DNA of 64,000 nt from Misgurnus anguillicaudatus (Eukaryota; Chordata; Actinopteri; Cypriniformes; Cobitidae): contig NC_073348.2 of assembly GCF_027580225.2 (NCBI RefSeq), positions 28,422,001 through 28,486,000 on the forward strand, given 5' to 3'. Under the pieces are notes generated by a model that saw nothing but the letters and a program-made list of their open reading frames with translations, was not told where the DNA came from and searched no databases. Below are positions 22,040 to 32,506 of this stretch, in pieces. The stretch's first letter is position 1. Every line of letters starts with the position of its first letter. The position numbers were made by a program, and so were the translations under genes.

Positions 22040-22835
22040 AGTATTAAAACTTCTTATAATAATAATTACCTCTACACACACTCTTAGCAGCACATAATAA
22101 AAGCTCTGCCCTCCTTTTTGGGATTCAGAAATGTGCATGCATTTACGCATTTGGCAGACATTATAAGGTTTGCACTATTATGCAATACGGGAACACTTCT
22201 GAAATAAAATAACAGCACAAAATTCCTAGTTGATCCAGGTTTTTCCAAGGGTGTCTCACGTTAATAGACAAAGTATAAATATGAAGAAATAAATAAGACG
22301 CCTGAAAAATTAATGGTGAAAAACGTCAAACTGTGTGAATGGGAACTTTGGTGCTGGATAGTGCTGGTGTACCTTGTCATAATGTTCATTCTGAAATATT
22401 TAGTTGCTAAACAAGCCTCGCTGGTTAAGCTATAATTAGAAGCCTGCTGGGAACACCAGCAGGCCAGCGTCCCATTACAGACTCCAAAGTCCAAAACGCT
22501 GTTGAGCTGGTTGAGCAAGAATATCATTTTTGATGCAGATCTTTAATATAAATCTCATTGGGCTTTATCAAAGTCCCTTCACATGTCCCCTAAGAATATT
22601 TGCCTCCGACGATGACCATTCAGTAGTAATTGCAGTAAAAGGAAAATTTAAAACCTTGCACTTTCTCTTCTTGCCATGATCATTAGAGGAAGCCAGTGGA
22701 GGAAAAGAGCAGAATAGGTGCTGAATCGTGTGCAGATCTGTCACGATAGTGCACCAGCAGCACTCCTGCTAAATCACTGAGAGACCAGAACACAATCTCT
22801 TTATACCCAGAGGATGCTTCATACTTTCAGCTCAT
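22040..22835. other. No gene recognised
   Basis: Includes a small SINE-tail-like scrap near 22128-22160 (GCATTTGGCAGACATT). The remainder looks unique; the minus-strand frame at 22261-22527 shows no known motif. Confidence 0.45.
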
Positions 22836-23110
22836 TTAAAGGGGACATATCATGAAAATCAGACTTTTTCCATGTTTACGTGCTATAATTGGGTCCCCAG
22901 TGCTTTTATAAACCTAAAAATATGAAAAAGAGCAACACAGTAACTTTAAGTAAGTTTTGGTAAACCATTCTCTGCAAGCATGAAATTTGGCTCCCCTTGT
23001 GATGTCATAAGAGGGAATACCGCCCCTTAATCTGCACTATCCAACCACGGCACTGCCATTTAGTGCAGATATCAACTCATTTGCATTTAAAAGGACTCAC
23101 GCAAAAATGC
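22836..23110. mobile_element. TTAA MITE (AGGGGACATATCATG family)
   Basis: TTAAAGGGGACATATCATGA starts at the TTAA (22836-22839), followed by the typical GTGCTATAATTGGGTCCCCA and GGCTCCCCTTGTGATGTCAT. The right end is not clear. Confidence 0.65.
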
Positions 23111-24381
23111 ATTATTATTTATTAAACGCATGCATTATTCAGTGCATTGATATGTTAAGGATCTGGCTAGTGTGGCTGTTTCTTTTGCTACATGTTGTGG
23201 ATCACATGACCTCACTTATGCTTGAACAATAAAATGCCACAAACATACAAACATTTATCCGTGCCTTTCCAGACGAAATTAAATCCTTCCTAACGTCTCT
23301 TTTAAAAATTGTGATACATGCTCAGTCTGAATCTCATTTGACACAAGATTCGATGCAGTCACACAAACGCACAAGCCGATCAGATTTGGTGACAGACGGA
23401 TTTCTTCTTCCCTCAGTAGCTTTGATTTCATTTCACGGCGCTGAATGAAATGTGAGTCAGGCTCTTGAATATCATCTATCACAATTCAGTATGTCAACGA
23501 CGGCCTGGCACAAATTCTCATTAGTTTGATGGCCACAAGCACATGCATTCAATTAGCCTTTGTGAATGGTGGGATTCACTCTCTGTCGCTCATGCGATGA
23601 GCTGTCTGAGAGAAAATATTTAAAAACTCTTATCACAGTTTCTGTCTTTCTACCGTTTAATATAGGGCTTTAAATCAGACAACAGGTTTTTAGCTATTTG
23701 GGTTTTAGGCTTTGATCTTATTTCGTCAAAAATTACTCAAAAAAAAACTTCTGAGGGGTGGAACAACAACAATATGGGACAGTTTCGTGGACAGGGCTTT
23801 ATTGCACAGAATAAAATGGATGTTTGAGCTGCTTTAACTTAAAAAAATAGTGCCATTGATTTGTCTCTAGATGCACACCAGTATTGTTTTTTGTAATGTC
23901 CTAGTCCTGGATAAATCTAAACACTGTCTGGAACCACCCCTCCCCATATCTGTTATTTAAGACCTGGTTGTGTCAGAATGTCATTGCACGATTTATGAAA
24001 TAATCTATGAGGTTGTATTAAGAGAAATTGTTCAGCTAAACTGTAATGCATATGCGGTAAAGAAATAGTCCACCCAAAAATGACATTTTTGTTATTTACT
24101 CCACCTTATGTCTTTATAAACACAAAAAAGAAATGTTTAAAGAATTGGCTTATAAACAATACTAGTTATCTATATTTTCAGTTCATAATGACCGGTCTCA
24201 TTTATAAAACGTGCATACGGACAAAACATACGTACGCCAGTTCCCACGCAAAGGTTGTGATCTATAAAAAACAAACTTGATGTGAGAATGGGCTTGCAGG
24301 ATGGGATCAGAGGATGATTCATGTACGTACACTTGCAGGTTATCTGTGATTTATAAAGGGAACATTACTTTGTTTTATACT
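23111..24381. other. No gene; scraps of MITEs
   Basis: A fragment of the GGGGCGGTTTCC family is at 23775-23942 (GGACAGTTTCGTGGACAGGG to CTGGAACCACCCC), and one of the GATAGTTCACCC family is near 24057-24105. The rest appears unique. Confidence 0.45.
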
Positions 24382-24445
24382 CTAAGTCTTAAAAAAGTAC
24401 GGAGCCCCTAAGGGAACATGGAGAAAAAAATAAATAAAGTTTTGT

Positions 24446-24618
24446 TTCGCGTGCGCACGTGAAACTTTCACGCGCGTACATGAAACTTTCGCGTGTACAC
24501 ATGAAAGTGAAAGTTTCCTGTGCGAAAGCGGGAGTTTCCTGTGTGCATGCGAAAGTTTCACATGTGCACACGAAGGTTTCACGTGAGCACACAAAGGTTT
24601 TATGTGAGCACATGAAAC
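24446..24618. repeat. 21-bp minisatellite, about 8 units
   Basis: Degenerate 21-bp units around ACATGAAACTTTCGCGTG. Because 21 is divisible by 3, the minus strand stays open with a 7-residue repeat (24382-24613); this is an artefact, not a gene. Units carry CACGTG and GAAAGTTTC words. Confidence 0.85.
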
Positions 24619-24637
24619 TAAACTTTAGATTTTTTTA

Positions 24638-25014
24638 GGGGTTGTGCACACCAAAACTTAAAATGCGGCTGAAAATGCTTGGACAACGCCAAATGCCAGC
24701 TGTTTTTCAGCTGAGTGCCAGCTTTCTTCAGCTAAGCGCTTTGGTAGCTGTGATACGTCATCTGTGAGACGGTTGGTTGCTGTGATACTTGTCCCGCCCC
24801 TCCTCCACTGTGACATTGACGAGCGGAGCTTTTTATCCAAAGTTGAACATTTTTCAACTCTCGGCGCTCAGCGCGGAAAAACCGCCGGGCCCCGGTTTTC
24901 AGCACGGAAGAAAACCGCTAGCTGCTGGCTTATTTGAAAAACGCTGAGCTTCCATTGGAAACAATTGAAAACATGCGCCGGCTACGAGCATAAAAGCGTT
25001 GGTGTGCACGCCCC
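24638..25014. mobile_element. GTGCACACCA-ended MITE
   Basis: GGGGTTGTGCACACCAAAAC at the left pairs with CGTTGGTGTGCACGCCCC at the right. The interior has CTGTTTTTCAGCTGAGTGCC and GTCCCGCCCCTCC. No coding capacity. Confidence 0.7.
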
Positions 25015-25086
25015 GTTACTCGGTACTAAAGTAAATAAATCTGACATTTTATTTATTAAATAAATAAAGTTATTTAACCATTATTA

Positions 25087-25320
25087 TTACACGGCTCTCT
25101 GGAATGCTTGATTCTGATTGGTCAGTTGAGACATTTGCAGGTTCGTTCTTTTCAAATAATAACTGCTCCAAAGTAATAACGCATAGCCGGTACTACTTGT
25201 ATGTTTAAAATCCCTCCGCGCCAACAAAGATTCGCGTCGGGTCCTGATCACACTGTCGGGGCTTATTTTGCGATAACTTCCGGCTGCCTCTACATTATCC
25301 CTTACTTAATCTCTTCTTTT
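25087..25320. repeat. ACGGCTCTCTGG-type repeat fragment
   Basis: ACACGGCTCTCTGGAATGCT followed by TGATTCTGATTGGTCAG recurs at about 62862 and, reversed, near 48700 (CCAATCAGAATCAAGCATTC). It is one end of an older DNA element. Confidence 0.55.
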
Positions 25321-25623
25321 GATAGTAAAATACAAGACATTCTCTGTGTTTTAAAGGTATAACATACAGTAAAAACTGTAGATTTTCATTTATTTAAAAG
25401 ACTGTGGTAAAAACAGGACACTTTAAACTATTTAATGGTATACCTTCTGTAAATAACAGCAAATGTTAAATACATTTGCATAATAACAGAATACACAGTC
25501 GTTGTACTGTAATAAAAAACTGAACTTTCTGTTAATTTGTGGTGTACAGTAATAAAAACTAAAGAAAAAACTATCCAAACTAATTTTTTTTAATAACTGT
25601 AAAATTATGTAAAATACAAAATA

Positions 25624-25806
25624 CACTGAAAAAATGATTCATTCAATTTACATTTAATTTTTTTAAGGTAAGTGGTCGCAATAAATTTATTTAAGTATAC
25701 ATTTAAACAAAAACAAACAAAACAAAAAAAACTTTTGTAGCTTAAATAAATTGATTGCAACCACTTACCTTGAATGAATGAATTGAATGAATCATTTTTT
25801 TCAGTG
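25624..25806. mobile_element. Near-perfect palindromic MITE
   Basis: CACTGAAAAAATGATTCATT at 25624 is mirrored by GAATGAATCATTTTTTTCAGTG at the right, and AAGGTAAGTGGTCGCAATAA by TTGATTGCAACCACTTACCT. The single-strand form would fold into one long hairpin. Confidence 0.75.
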
Positions 25807-25838
25807 ACTAAAACACTAAAAACAAAAACACAGTTTAA

Positions 25839-25923
25839 TAGCTCATCTGGTAAAGTTCAACTGGTAGAGAATTGCATGAGCAGCACACAAACATCATGGG
25901 TTCAATCCCAAGAAACACACATA
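25839..25923 (+). mobile_element. HAmo-like SINE, 5' half (split by Tc1)
   Basis: AACTGGTAGAGAATTGC and GGGTTCAATCCC are degenerate A- and B-box regions. The SINE is cut at TA after ACACACATA and resumes at 27533 on the far side of the Tc1 element. Confidence 0.75.
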
Positions 25924-27532
25924 CAGTCTTGTTCAAAATAATAGCAGTACAATGTGACTTACCAGAATAATCAAGGTTTTTAGTATATTTTTTATTGCTA
26001 CGTGGCAAACAAGTTACCAGTAGGTTCAGTAGATTCTCAGAAAACAAACAAAACCCAACATTCATGATTTGCACGCTCTTAAGGCTGTGCAATTGGGCAA
26101 TTAGTTGAAAGGGGTGTGTTCAAAAAAATAGCAGTGTCTACCTTTGACTGTACAAACTCAAAACTATTTTGTACAAACATTTTTTTCTGGGATTTAGCAA
26201 TCCTGTGAATCACTAAACTAATATTTAGTTGTATGACCACAGTTTTTTAAAACTGCTTGACATCTGTGTGGCATGGAGTCAACCAACTTGTGGCACCTCT
26301 CAGCTGTTATTCCACTCCATGATTCTTTAACAACATTCCATAATTCATTCACATTTCTTGGTTTTGCTTCAGAAACAGCATTTTTGATATCACCCCACAA
26401 GTTCTCAATTGGATTAAGGTCTGAAGATTGGGCTGGCCACTCCATAACATTAATTTTGTTGGTTTGGAACCAAGACTTTGCCCGTTTACTAGTGTGTTTT
26501 GGGTCATTGTCTTGTTGAAACAACCATTTCAAGGGCATGTCCTCTTCAGCATAGGGCAACATGACCTCTTCAAGTATTTTAACATATGCAAACTGATCCA
26601 TGATCCCTGGTATGCGATAAATAGGCCCAACACCATAGTAGGAGAAACATCATGATGCTTGCACCTCCATGCTTCACTGTCTTCACTGTGTACTGTGGCT
26701 TGAATTCAGAGTTTGAGGGTCGTCTCACAAACTGCCTGTGGCCCTTGGACCCAAAAAGAACAATTTTACTCTCATCAGTCCACAAAATGTTCCTCCATTT
26801 CTCTTTAGGCCAGTTGATGTGTTCTTTGGCAAATTGTAACCTCTTCTGCACATGCCTTTTTTTTAACAGAGGGACTTTGCGGGGGATTCTTGAAAATAGA
26901 TTAGCTTCACACAGACGTCTTCTAACTGTCACAGTACTTACAGGTAACTCCAGACTGTCTTTGATCATCCTGGAGGTAATCATTGGCTGAGCCTTTGCCA
27001 TTCTGGTTATTCTTCTATCCATTTTGATGGTTGTCTTCCGTTTTCTTCCACGTCTCTCTGGTTTTGCTCTCCATTTGAAGGCATTGGAGATCATTTTAGC
27101 TGAACACCCTATCATTTTTTGCACCTCTTTATAGGTTTTCCCCTCTCCAATCAACTTTTTAATCAAAGTACGCTGTTCTTCTGAACAATGTCTTGATCGA
27201 CCCATTTTCCTCAGCTTTCAAATGCATGTTCAACAAGTGTTGGATTCATCCTTAAATAGGGGCCACCTGATTCACACCTGTTTCTTCACAAAATTGATAA
27301 CCTCAGTGATTGAATGCCACACTGCTGTTTTTTTGAACGCACCTCTTTCAACTGGTTGCCCGGTTGCGCAGCCTTGGGAGCGTGCATGTCGTGGGTGCTG
27401 GGTCTTGTTTGTTTTCTGAGAATCTACTGAACCTACTGGTAACTTGTTTGCCACGTAGCAATAAAAAATATACTAAAAACCTTGATTATTCTGGTTATTC
27501 ACATTGTACTGCTATTATTTTGAACAAGACTG
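25924..27532 (-). mobile_element. Tc1-like element, family 2, with IR/DR ends
   Basis: A 1609-bp element starting CAGTCTTGTTCAAAATAATA and ending in its complement, flanked by TA at 25922-25923 and 27533-27534. The ends are about 200 bp and each carries an outer and an inner TTCAAAA.AATAGCAGT word (25931 and 26118 on the left), the IR/DR arrangement known from Sleeping Beauty-type Tc1 elements where they bind transposase. It is the best preserved transposon in the window. Confidence 0.9.
26218..27205 (-). pseudogene. Tc1-like DD34E transposase, one frameshift from intact
   Basis: The transposase binds the terminal repeats and moves the element between TA sites. Read on the minus strand, 27205-26579 gives 208 residues and 26601-26218 a further 127, together close to the usual ~340. 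The N-terminal part has the paired-like helix-turn-helix ([13 protein letters not shown]), a basic GRKRK stretch and the first catalytic Asp in [11 protein letters not shown]. The second part has QQDNDPKH (second Asp) and DLNPIENLWG (Glu), so all three catalytic residues survive. Near 26650, in the glycine-rich loop, a small deletion (about 8 bp compared with the family pattern) shifts the frame and ends the first part early. Confidence 0.88.
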
Positions 27533-27592
27533 TACATGCACTTTGAATGCACCGTGAGTCACTTTGGATAAAAGCGTCTAGGAAATGTTGAC
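27533..27592 (+). mobile_element. HAmo-like SINE, 3' half (split by Tc1)
   Basis: Resumes after the Tc1 element with GCACTTTGAATGCACCGTGA, then CACTTTGGATAAAAGCGTCT, the usual SINE tail. With 25839-25923 it makes one SINE. Confidence 0.75.
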
Positions 27593-28984
27593 TCAAACAC
27601 TGCCCTAAGAAATTGGTAAAACAAAGCACGGTCAAAGCAAGAAACAGCCTCGATTTTATCCCCAAGCTTTTAACTACAGGACCAAGTGTAAAATTTAGTC
27701 TCGGGGGCCGGCAGCAATCTTGAAATGGTGATTAGGAATGTTGTGTGTCGGCGATGGAAAGGTTCCTTGGTGAGTGATGCTTGGCTGTGCTCCGTACGGG
27801 CCCCTAATCACACTCATCCATCTGGCCCTTCATAATTCCCTGATTTATCACAATATTGCAATAAGGTTCTTAAGCTCTCATTTTCAGCCAAACCGAGAGC
27901 CATAATTTAATTTCTCCTCCGCAAGGAGTTCATTCATGGCGTCTGGGCCGAGCGTTTATCCTGTGGACTGTGGAGGAGCGGTTTATATGCTTTAGCAGGT
28001 GCTGTTGAGTGTTTTCCAGATGAGATCCGGACGTGAGCAGATATTTACAAAACAAGCAGGATGAAAGCTTGTACATATATGACTGTGATAACACATGTAG
28101 TGATGCAAAATGTTATGACAGAGACAACATAAGGATGCATTTTTTGACACCTTTGAAATAAAAATCTGCTTATCTTATTTTTTAAGGATCTCTTATAGCA
28201 CATTCCTAAAAATAAATAAATGTATGCATGGTCTAGGTTTTCTTACTATACAGAGGATTGAATTTCCCTTGCTAACATAATATACGTTTACATTTCAGTG
28301 CATTCGCACAACCTAACGCAATGCTGAAAAATACTTTTAATGCACTTAATACCTGTTTTACATTTTATACGCAGCATATGATGCAACAAAACTGTATCAC
28401 TCCCAACATTATCTAATATACAGTACACTGCAAGAGACAGATTAATAGGAGTGATGTAGGATTAGGATATGTAACAGTGTTGATATGGCATCCCTTTCTG
28501 GATCATTTATATTAAACGCGCTGGTAGATTCAGACTAACACCCTTTACATCTCAAACTTTAGATATCCCACCATGGTGGATTAAAGCGTAACACTGTGAA
28601 TAATCCCATCCACCAACCTAAAAGCAACCTCTCCTAATCTACTGCACACACCCACTCCCACCGCCACACTCACTGTCATTACGTCTGTCTTACTTCAGAC
28701 TTTGTTTCTCTGTTTTTCAGGAAATCCTGGATAAGCCTCTTGATAAAAAAGATTGTGGACACACACATCGCTTTAGGCCTGAGTAAAAAAAAATAAACGC
28801 ATGTTTTGTAACAAGATATCCCCTGATTTCGCACATCAATTAGAAAGTAATCCCATCCTATCCCATTACATTGTAATGGTCACTTTTGTGCTGAAATGAA
28901 TTGTGGGATTGAACAGCACGGTTTATATTCCTCTTCATATGCTGTGAATATAAGGATGACAATCCTACATTAGGACTCTAAAAA
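27593..28984. other. Unique-looking DNA with a possible conserved block and terminal exon
   Basis: About 27660-28010 has even composition and homeodomain-like words (CCCCTAATCACACTC, CATAATTTAATTTC). At 28721 a strong acceptor (TTTGTTTCTCTGTTTTTCAG) is followed by 21 open codons, a TAA at 28784 and AATAAA at 28792. No known protein is recognised. Confidence 0.4.
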
Positions 28985-29125
28985 ATCAGTTCAGCATTGG
29001 GTCAAAAAGGGATGAACCCAAAAAGTTAAGGTGTAACTTTTGCTAGTTTCTTTCAACCTAAAATGCTGGGTTGCTTTAACATTTTATGACCCAACTCTGG
29101 GTTGAAAATAACCCAGCATTTTGAA
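28985..29125. repeat. ATGCTGGGTT-type MITE fragment
   Basis: Paired words AAAATGCTGGGTTG and AACCCAGCATTTT surround GACCCAACTCTGGGTTG, a small palindrome I remember as a frequent fish MITE. Confidence 0.55.
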
Positions 29126-29169
29126 ATGTGGAGGGTATGGATTCAAAGAGAAAGTAGACAGATAGAAAC

Positions 29170-30720
29170 TAAAAGTATGTATTTTATATATAAAAAATGA
29201 TGCACTACATGACATGACACATGCTATGAACATGAAGGAGATTTTATGCATGTTTATGACAACTGTCACTAAGTGTCATTTGTTCAATTGTGTAATTTTT
29301 AATGCAAATATGACATTGTTTGAGATGTCTTTGTTATGACAATTTGACATAAATCAATACATCATAACTTATTATGACAACTTGACAATACCAAGACAAC
29401 ATAACTGACCACTTTTTACCAGTGATACAAGTTGAATTTGTCATTTAAATGTCATTAAGTATTAATACTCTGTCATATAGTTTTATAACAGCATCATGAA
29501 TATTTTTCTTGACCTCAACTACAGTGGTACAAATATAATTTGGCATTAAAATGTCATTAAGTGTTAATACTCTGTCATATAGTTTTAAAACAGCATCAAG
29601 AATATTTTTCTTGACCTCATCTACAGTGGTACAAATATAATTTGTCTTAAAAATGTCATTAAGTGTTAATACTCTGTCATATAGTTTTATAACAGCGTCA
29701 TGAATATTTTTCTTGACTCAACTACAGTGGTACAAATATAATTTGTCATTAAAATGTCATTAAGTGTTAATACTCTGTCATATAGTTTTAAAACAGCATC
29801 AAGAATATTTTTCTTGACCTCATCTACAGTGGCACAAATATAATTTGTCATTAAAATGTCATTAAGTGTTAATACTCTGTCATATATTTTATAACAGCAT
29901 CATGAATATTTTTCTTGACCTCAGCTACAGTGGTACAAATATAATTTGGCATTAAAATGTCATTAAGTGTTAATACTCTGTCATATAGTTTTTAATAGCG
30001 TCATGAATTTTCTTCATAATGTTTTTTTTTAAGTTTCCTCCAGGTGTTAAATAAAATCAATAATCCAATAATAATAATAATTAAAATTGATAAAATTATA
30101 TTTTATTGCATTTGGAGACAGATTCCCCTAAAATTAAATGAAAACAGTACAATAATGAGTTAAGCCATGCAGCGTTGGGTCCATATCGCTGCAAATGTAA
30201 TTACATTAAATTAAATTTATTAAATGTTTTCTTACTTTTCTTCTATGTCAGAAAAATTCAGAACCCTCTGCGTGAGGAAGAACAAATTCTGTTAGTTGTC
30301 AGTTTTTTATGTATTCTGCACATACATAAAGTTAAGTATAATCTTTGGATGCGTCTGTTGCATTTTGTTAAGGTATTTTAAATTATTTGACATAGTATTA
30401 ACACTTATTGACATTTAAATGATGTTTAATGTAATGTAAACCCATACAGCTAGGTAGTTTTTTAAGTTATTTATTCTGCTATGTCATGTTTATGACAGAT
30501 TTATAACAAGTTATGATGAATTGATTTATGTCAAGTTGTCATAACAAAGACATCTCAAACAATGTCATCTTTGCATTAAACTTGACATAATTGAACAAAT
30601 CCCCCTTAATGACATAAACGTCCATAAAATCTCCTTTATGTTCATGACACATGTCATGTCATGATTAGGAAGGTGTCATGTCAGTCTTATGAACACCCCT
30701 TCAAGTAAAGTGTTACTTAT
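29170..30720. mobile_element. Foldback element with internal tandem array
   Basis: Arms at about 29195-29400 and 30480-30690 are inverted: ACATTGTTTGAGATGTCTTT on the left and AAAGACATCTCAAACAATGT on the right. The right end ends near AAGTAAAGTGTTAC; the left end is eroded. The 102-bp tandem array sits between the arms. No transposase. Confidence 0.75.
29430..30010. repeat. 102-bp tandem repeat, about 5.7 units
   Basis: TTAATACTCTGTCATAT recurs at 29462, 29564, 29666, 29767, 29869 and 29970, giving periods of 101-102 bp. Each unit also holds AATATTTTTCTTGACCTCA and CTACAGTGGTACAAATATAA. Units differ by a few substitutions. Confidence 0.92.
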
Positions 30721-31647
30721 TAATGATAAATTGATTATCAATTTGAAGTTCATATCAACCTCTTTTCATTCTTTTTAGTCCAGATGTAACATTGCCATTC
30801 TTAAAGATGTATGCTGAGATACAACAGTTTAACTCTTTCAAAGATCACCTTCAGTTCAGATTGAGATCAGATTTAATCTGTGTTGTATTATAAGGAAATT
30901 GACTATTGAACTATTATTATGCTCTTGTAACTTGCATCCTTAGAGATCTCAGTTTTTCTATTCTGCTAGAATAGTTTGAAATAGTTAAAAATACAAATGA
31001 ATAACCAAAAAGCAATGTCTGAAGTGACTAATACTGTAGAACAGGACAAAAATCAAATAAATCCTTTCAGGCTTTTGAAACTACATTTGGGGTAAATGAT
31101 GAAATAATTTTCCTCAGTTTACAGACCCAAAGGACTGGAAACGCTCCTAACCTCAAAACATTCAGAACATGTTACGCCCGTCTTTAAACGCCTTTCTCTA
31201 AACTGAAAGCCTTGGAGGAAATCTGATGGATTTCGGAGATTTACTGCTCAGGGGACCGGCAGAGTTATTCAGCTTGGCTGACAGACATAAGAAGTATCTG
31301 TTAAATCTGTATCAGATTCAAACTCATCTCCAGCTCATCCTGTATTATCAGACATAAAACACCTGTCTGGAGGCTGACACAGAGAAGAGCTTAGTGTACT
31401 CCAGTCACGTTCAGCGGGTCGCACAGGGTCAATGGGCTGAAAGACGAAAGATTGGATGGGGTCAAATGAGACTGTAGTCTCTGGCTAAACCAGGAAGTCC
31501 AGGCGTCTGTATTTTGACCTGTAGACTATCACAAGAGAGCCATAATAACACAACACCTCTACGACTGTGAGTACACTCCTGATCATTTTTGTTGCTGGGG
31601 TGGTACCCTCAAAGGTTCATTTTTGTATCTTGTATCTTTTGTATCCT
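30721..31647. other. No gene recognised
   Basis: Unique-looking DNA; 31130-31480 is more GC-balanced. GGTGGTACCCTCAAAGG near 31600 is a MITE scrap at the edge of the Tc1 copy. Confidence 0.45.
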
Positions 31648-32506
31648 TTAAGCAATTTTGAGCGTGGCATGGTTGTTGGTGCTAGACGGGCCGGTCTGAG
31701 TATTTCACATTCTGCTCAGTTACTGGGATTTTCTTGCATAACCATTTTTTAGGGTTTACAAAGAATGGTGTGAAAAGGGAAAAACATCCAGTTTGCGGCA
31801 GTCCTGTGGGCGAAAATTAGTTGTTGATGCTAGAGGTCTGAGGAGAATGGGCCGACTGATTCAAGCTGATAGAAGAGCAACTTTGACTGAAATAACCACT
31901 CGTTACAACCGAGGTATGCAGCAAAGCATTTGTGAAGCCACAACACGCACAAACTTGAGGCGGATGGGCTACAACAGCAGAAGACCCCACCGGGTACCAC
32001 TCAACTCCACTACAAATAGGAAAATGAGACTTCAATTTGCACGAGCTCACCAAAATTGGACAGTTGAAGAGTGGAAAAATTTTGCCTGGTCTGATGAGTC
32101 TCGATTTCCGTTGAGACATTCTGATGGTAGAGTCAGAATTTGGCGTAAACAGAATGAGAACATGGATCCATCATGCCTTATTACCACTATGCAGTCTGGT
32201 GGTGGTGTAATAGTGTGGGGGATGTTTTCTTGGCACACTTTAGGCCCCTTAGTGCCAATTGGGCATCGTTTAAATGCCATGGCCTACCTGAGCATTGTTT
32301 CTGACCATGTCCATCCCTTTATGACCACCATGTACCCATCTCCTGAGGGCTACTTCCAGCAGGATAATGCACCATGTCACAAAGCTTGAATGATTTCAAA
32401 TTGGTTTCTTGAACATGACAATGAGTTCACTGTACTAAAATGGCCCCCACAGTCACCAGATCTCAACCCAATACAGCATCTTTGGGATGTGGTGGAGCGG
32501 GGGCTT
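31648..32506 (+). mobile_element. Tc1-like family 1, copy C (both ends lost)
   Basis: Homology begins inside the transposase start (AAGCAATTTTGAGCGTGGCA) and stops after GGTGGAGCGGGGGCTTG; neither TIR remains. It keeps the longest open transposase piece of this family in the window. Confidence 0.88.
31650..32506 (+). pseudogene. Transposase remnant with E-to-Q catalytic change (copy C)
   Basis: The first stretch (SNFERGMVVGARRAG) is in one frame to a stop near 31750. A 198-codon frame (31793-32389) holds [27 protein letters not shown], the first Asp in WSDESRF and the second in QDNAPCHK. After a stop, 32390-32506 continues with SNWFLEHDNEF and DLNPIQHLWD. In DD34E transposases the residue after NPI is the catalytic Glu; here codon 32474-32476 is CAG (Gln), so it would be inactive even without the stops. 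Other copies here keep Glu. Confidence 0.85.

Noticed and set aside
24382..24613. Cys/Thr-rich 7-residue repeat protein on the minus strand
   Set aside because: Artefact of the 21-bp minisatellite; a second frame gives another repeat peptide.
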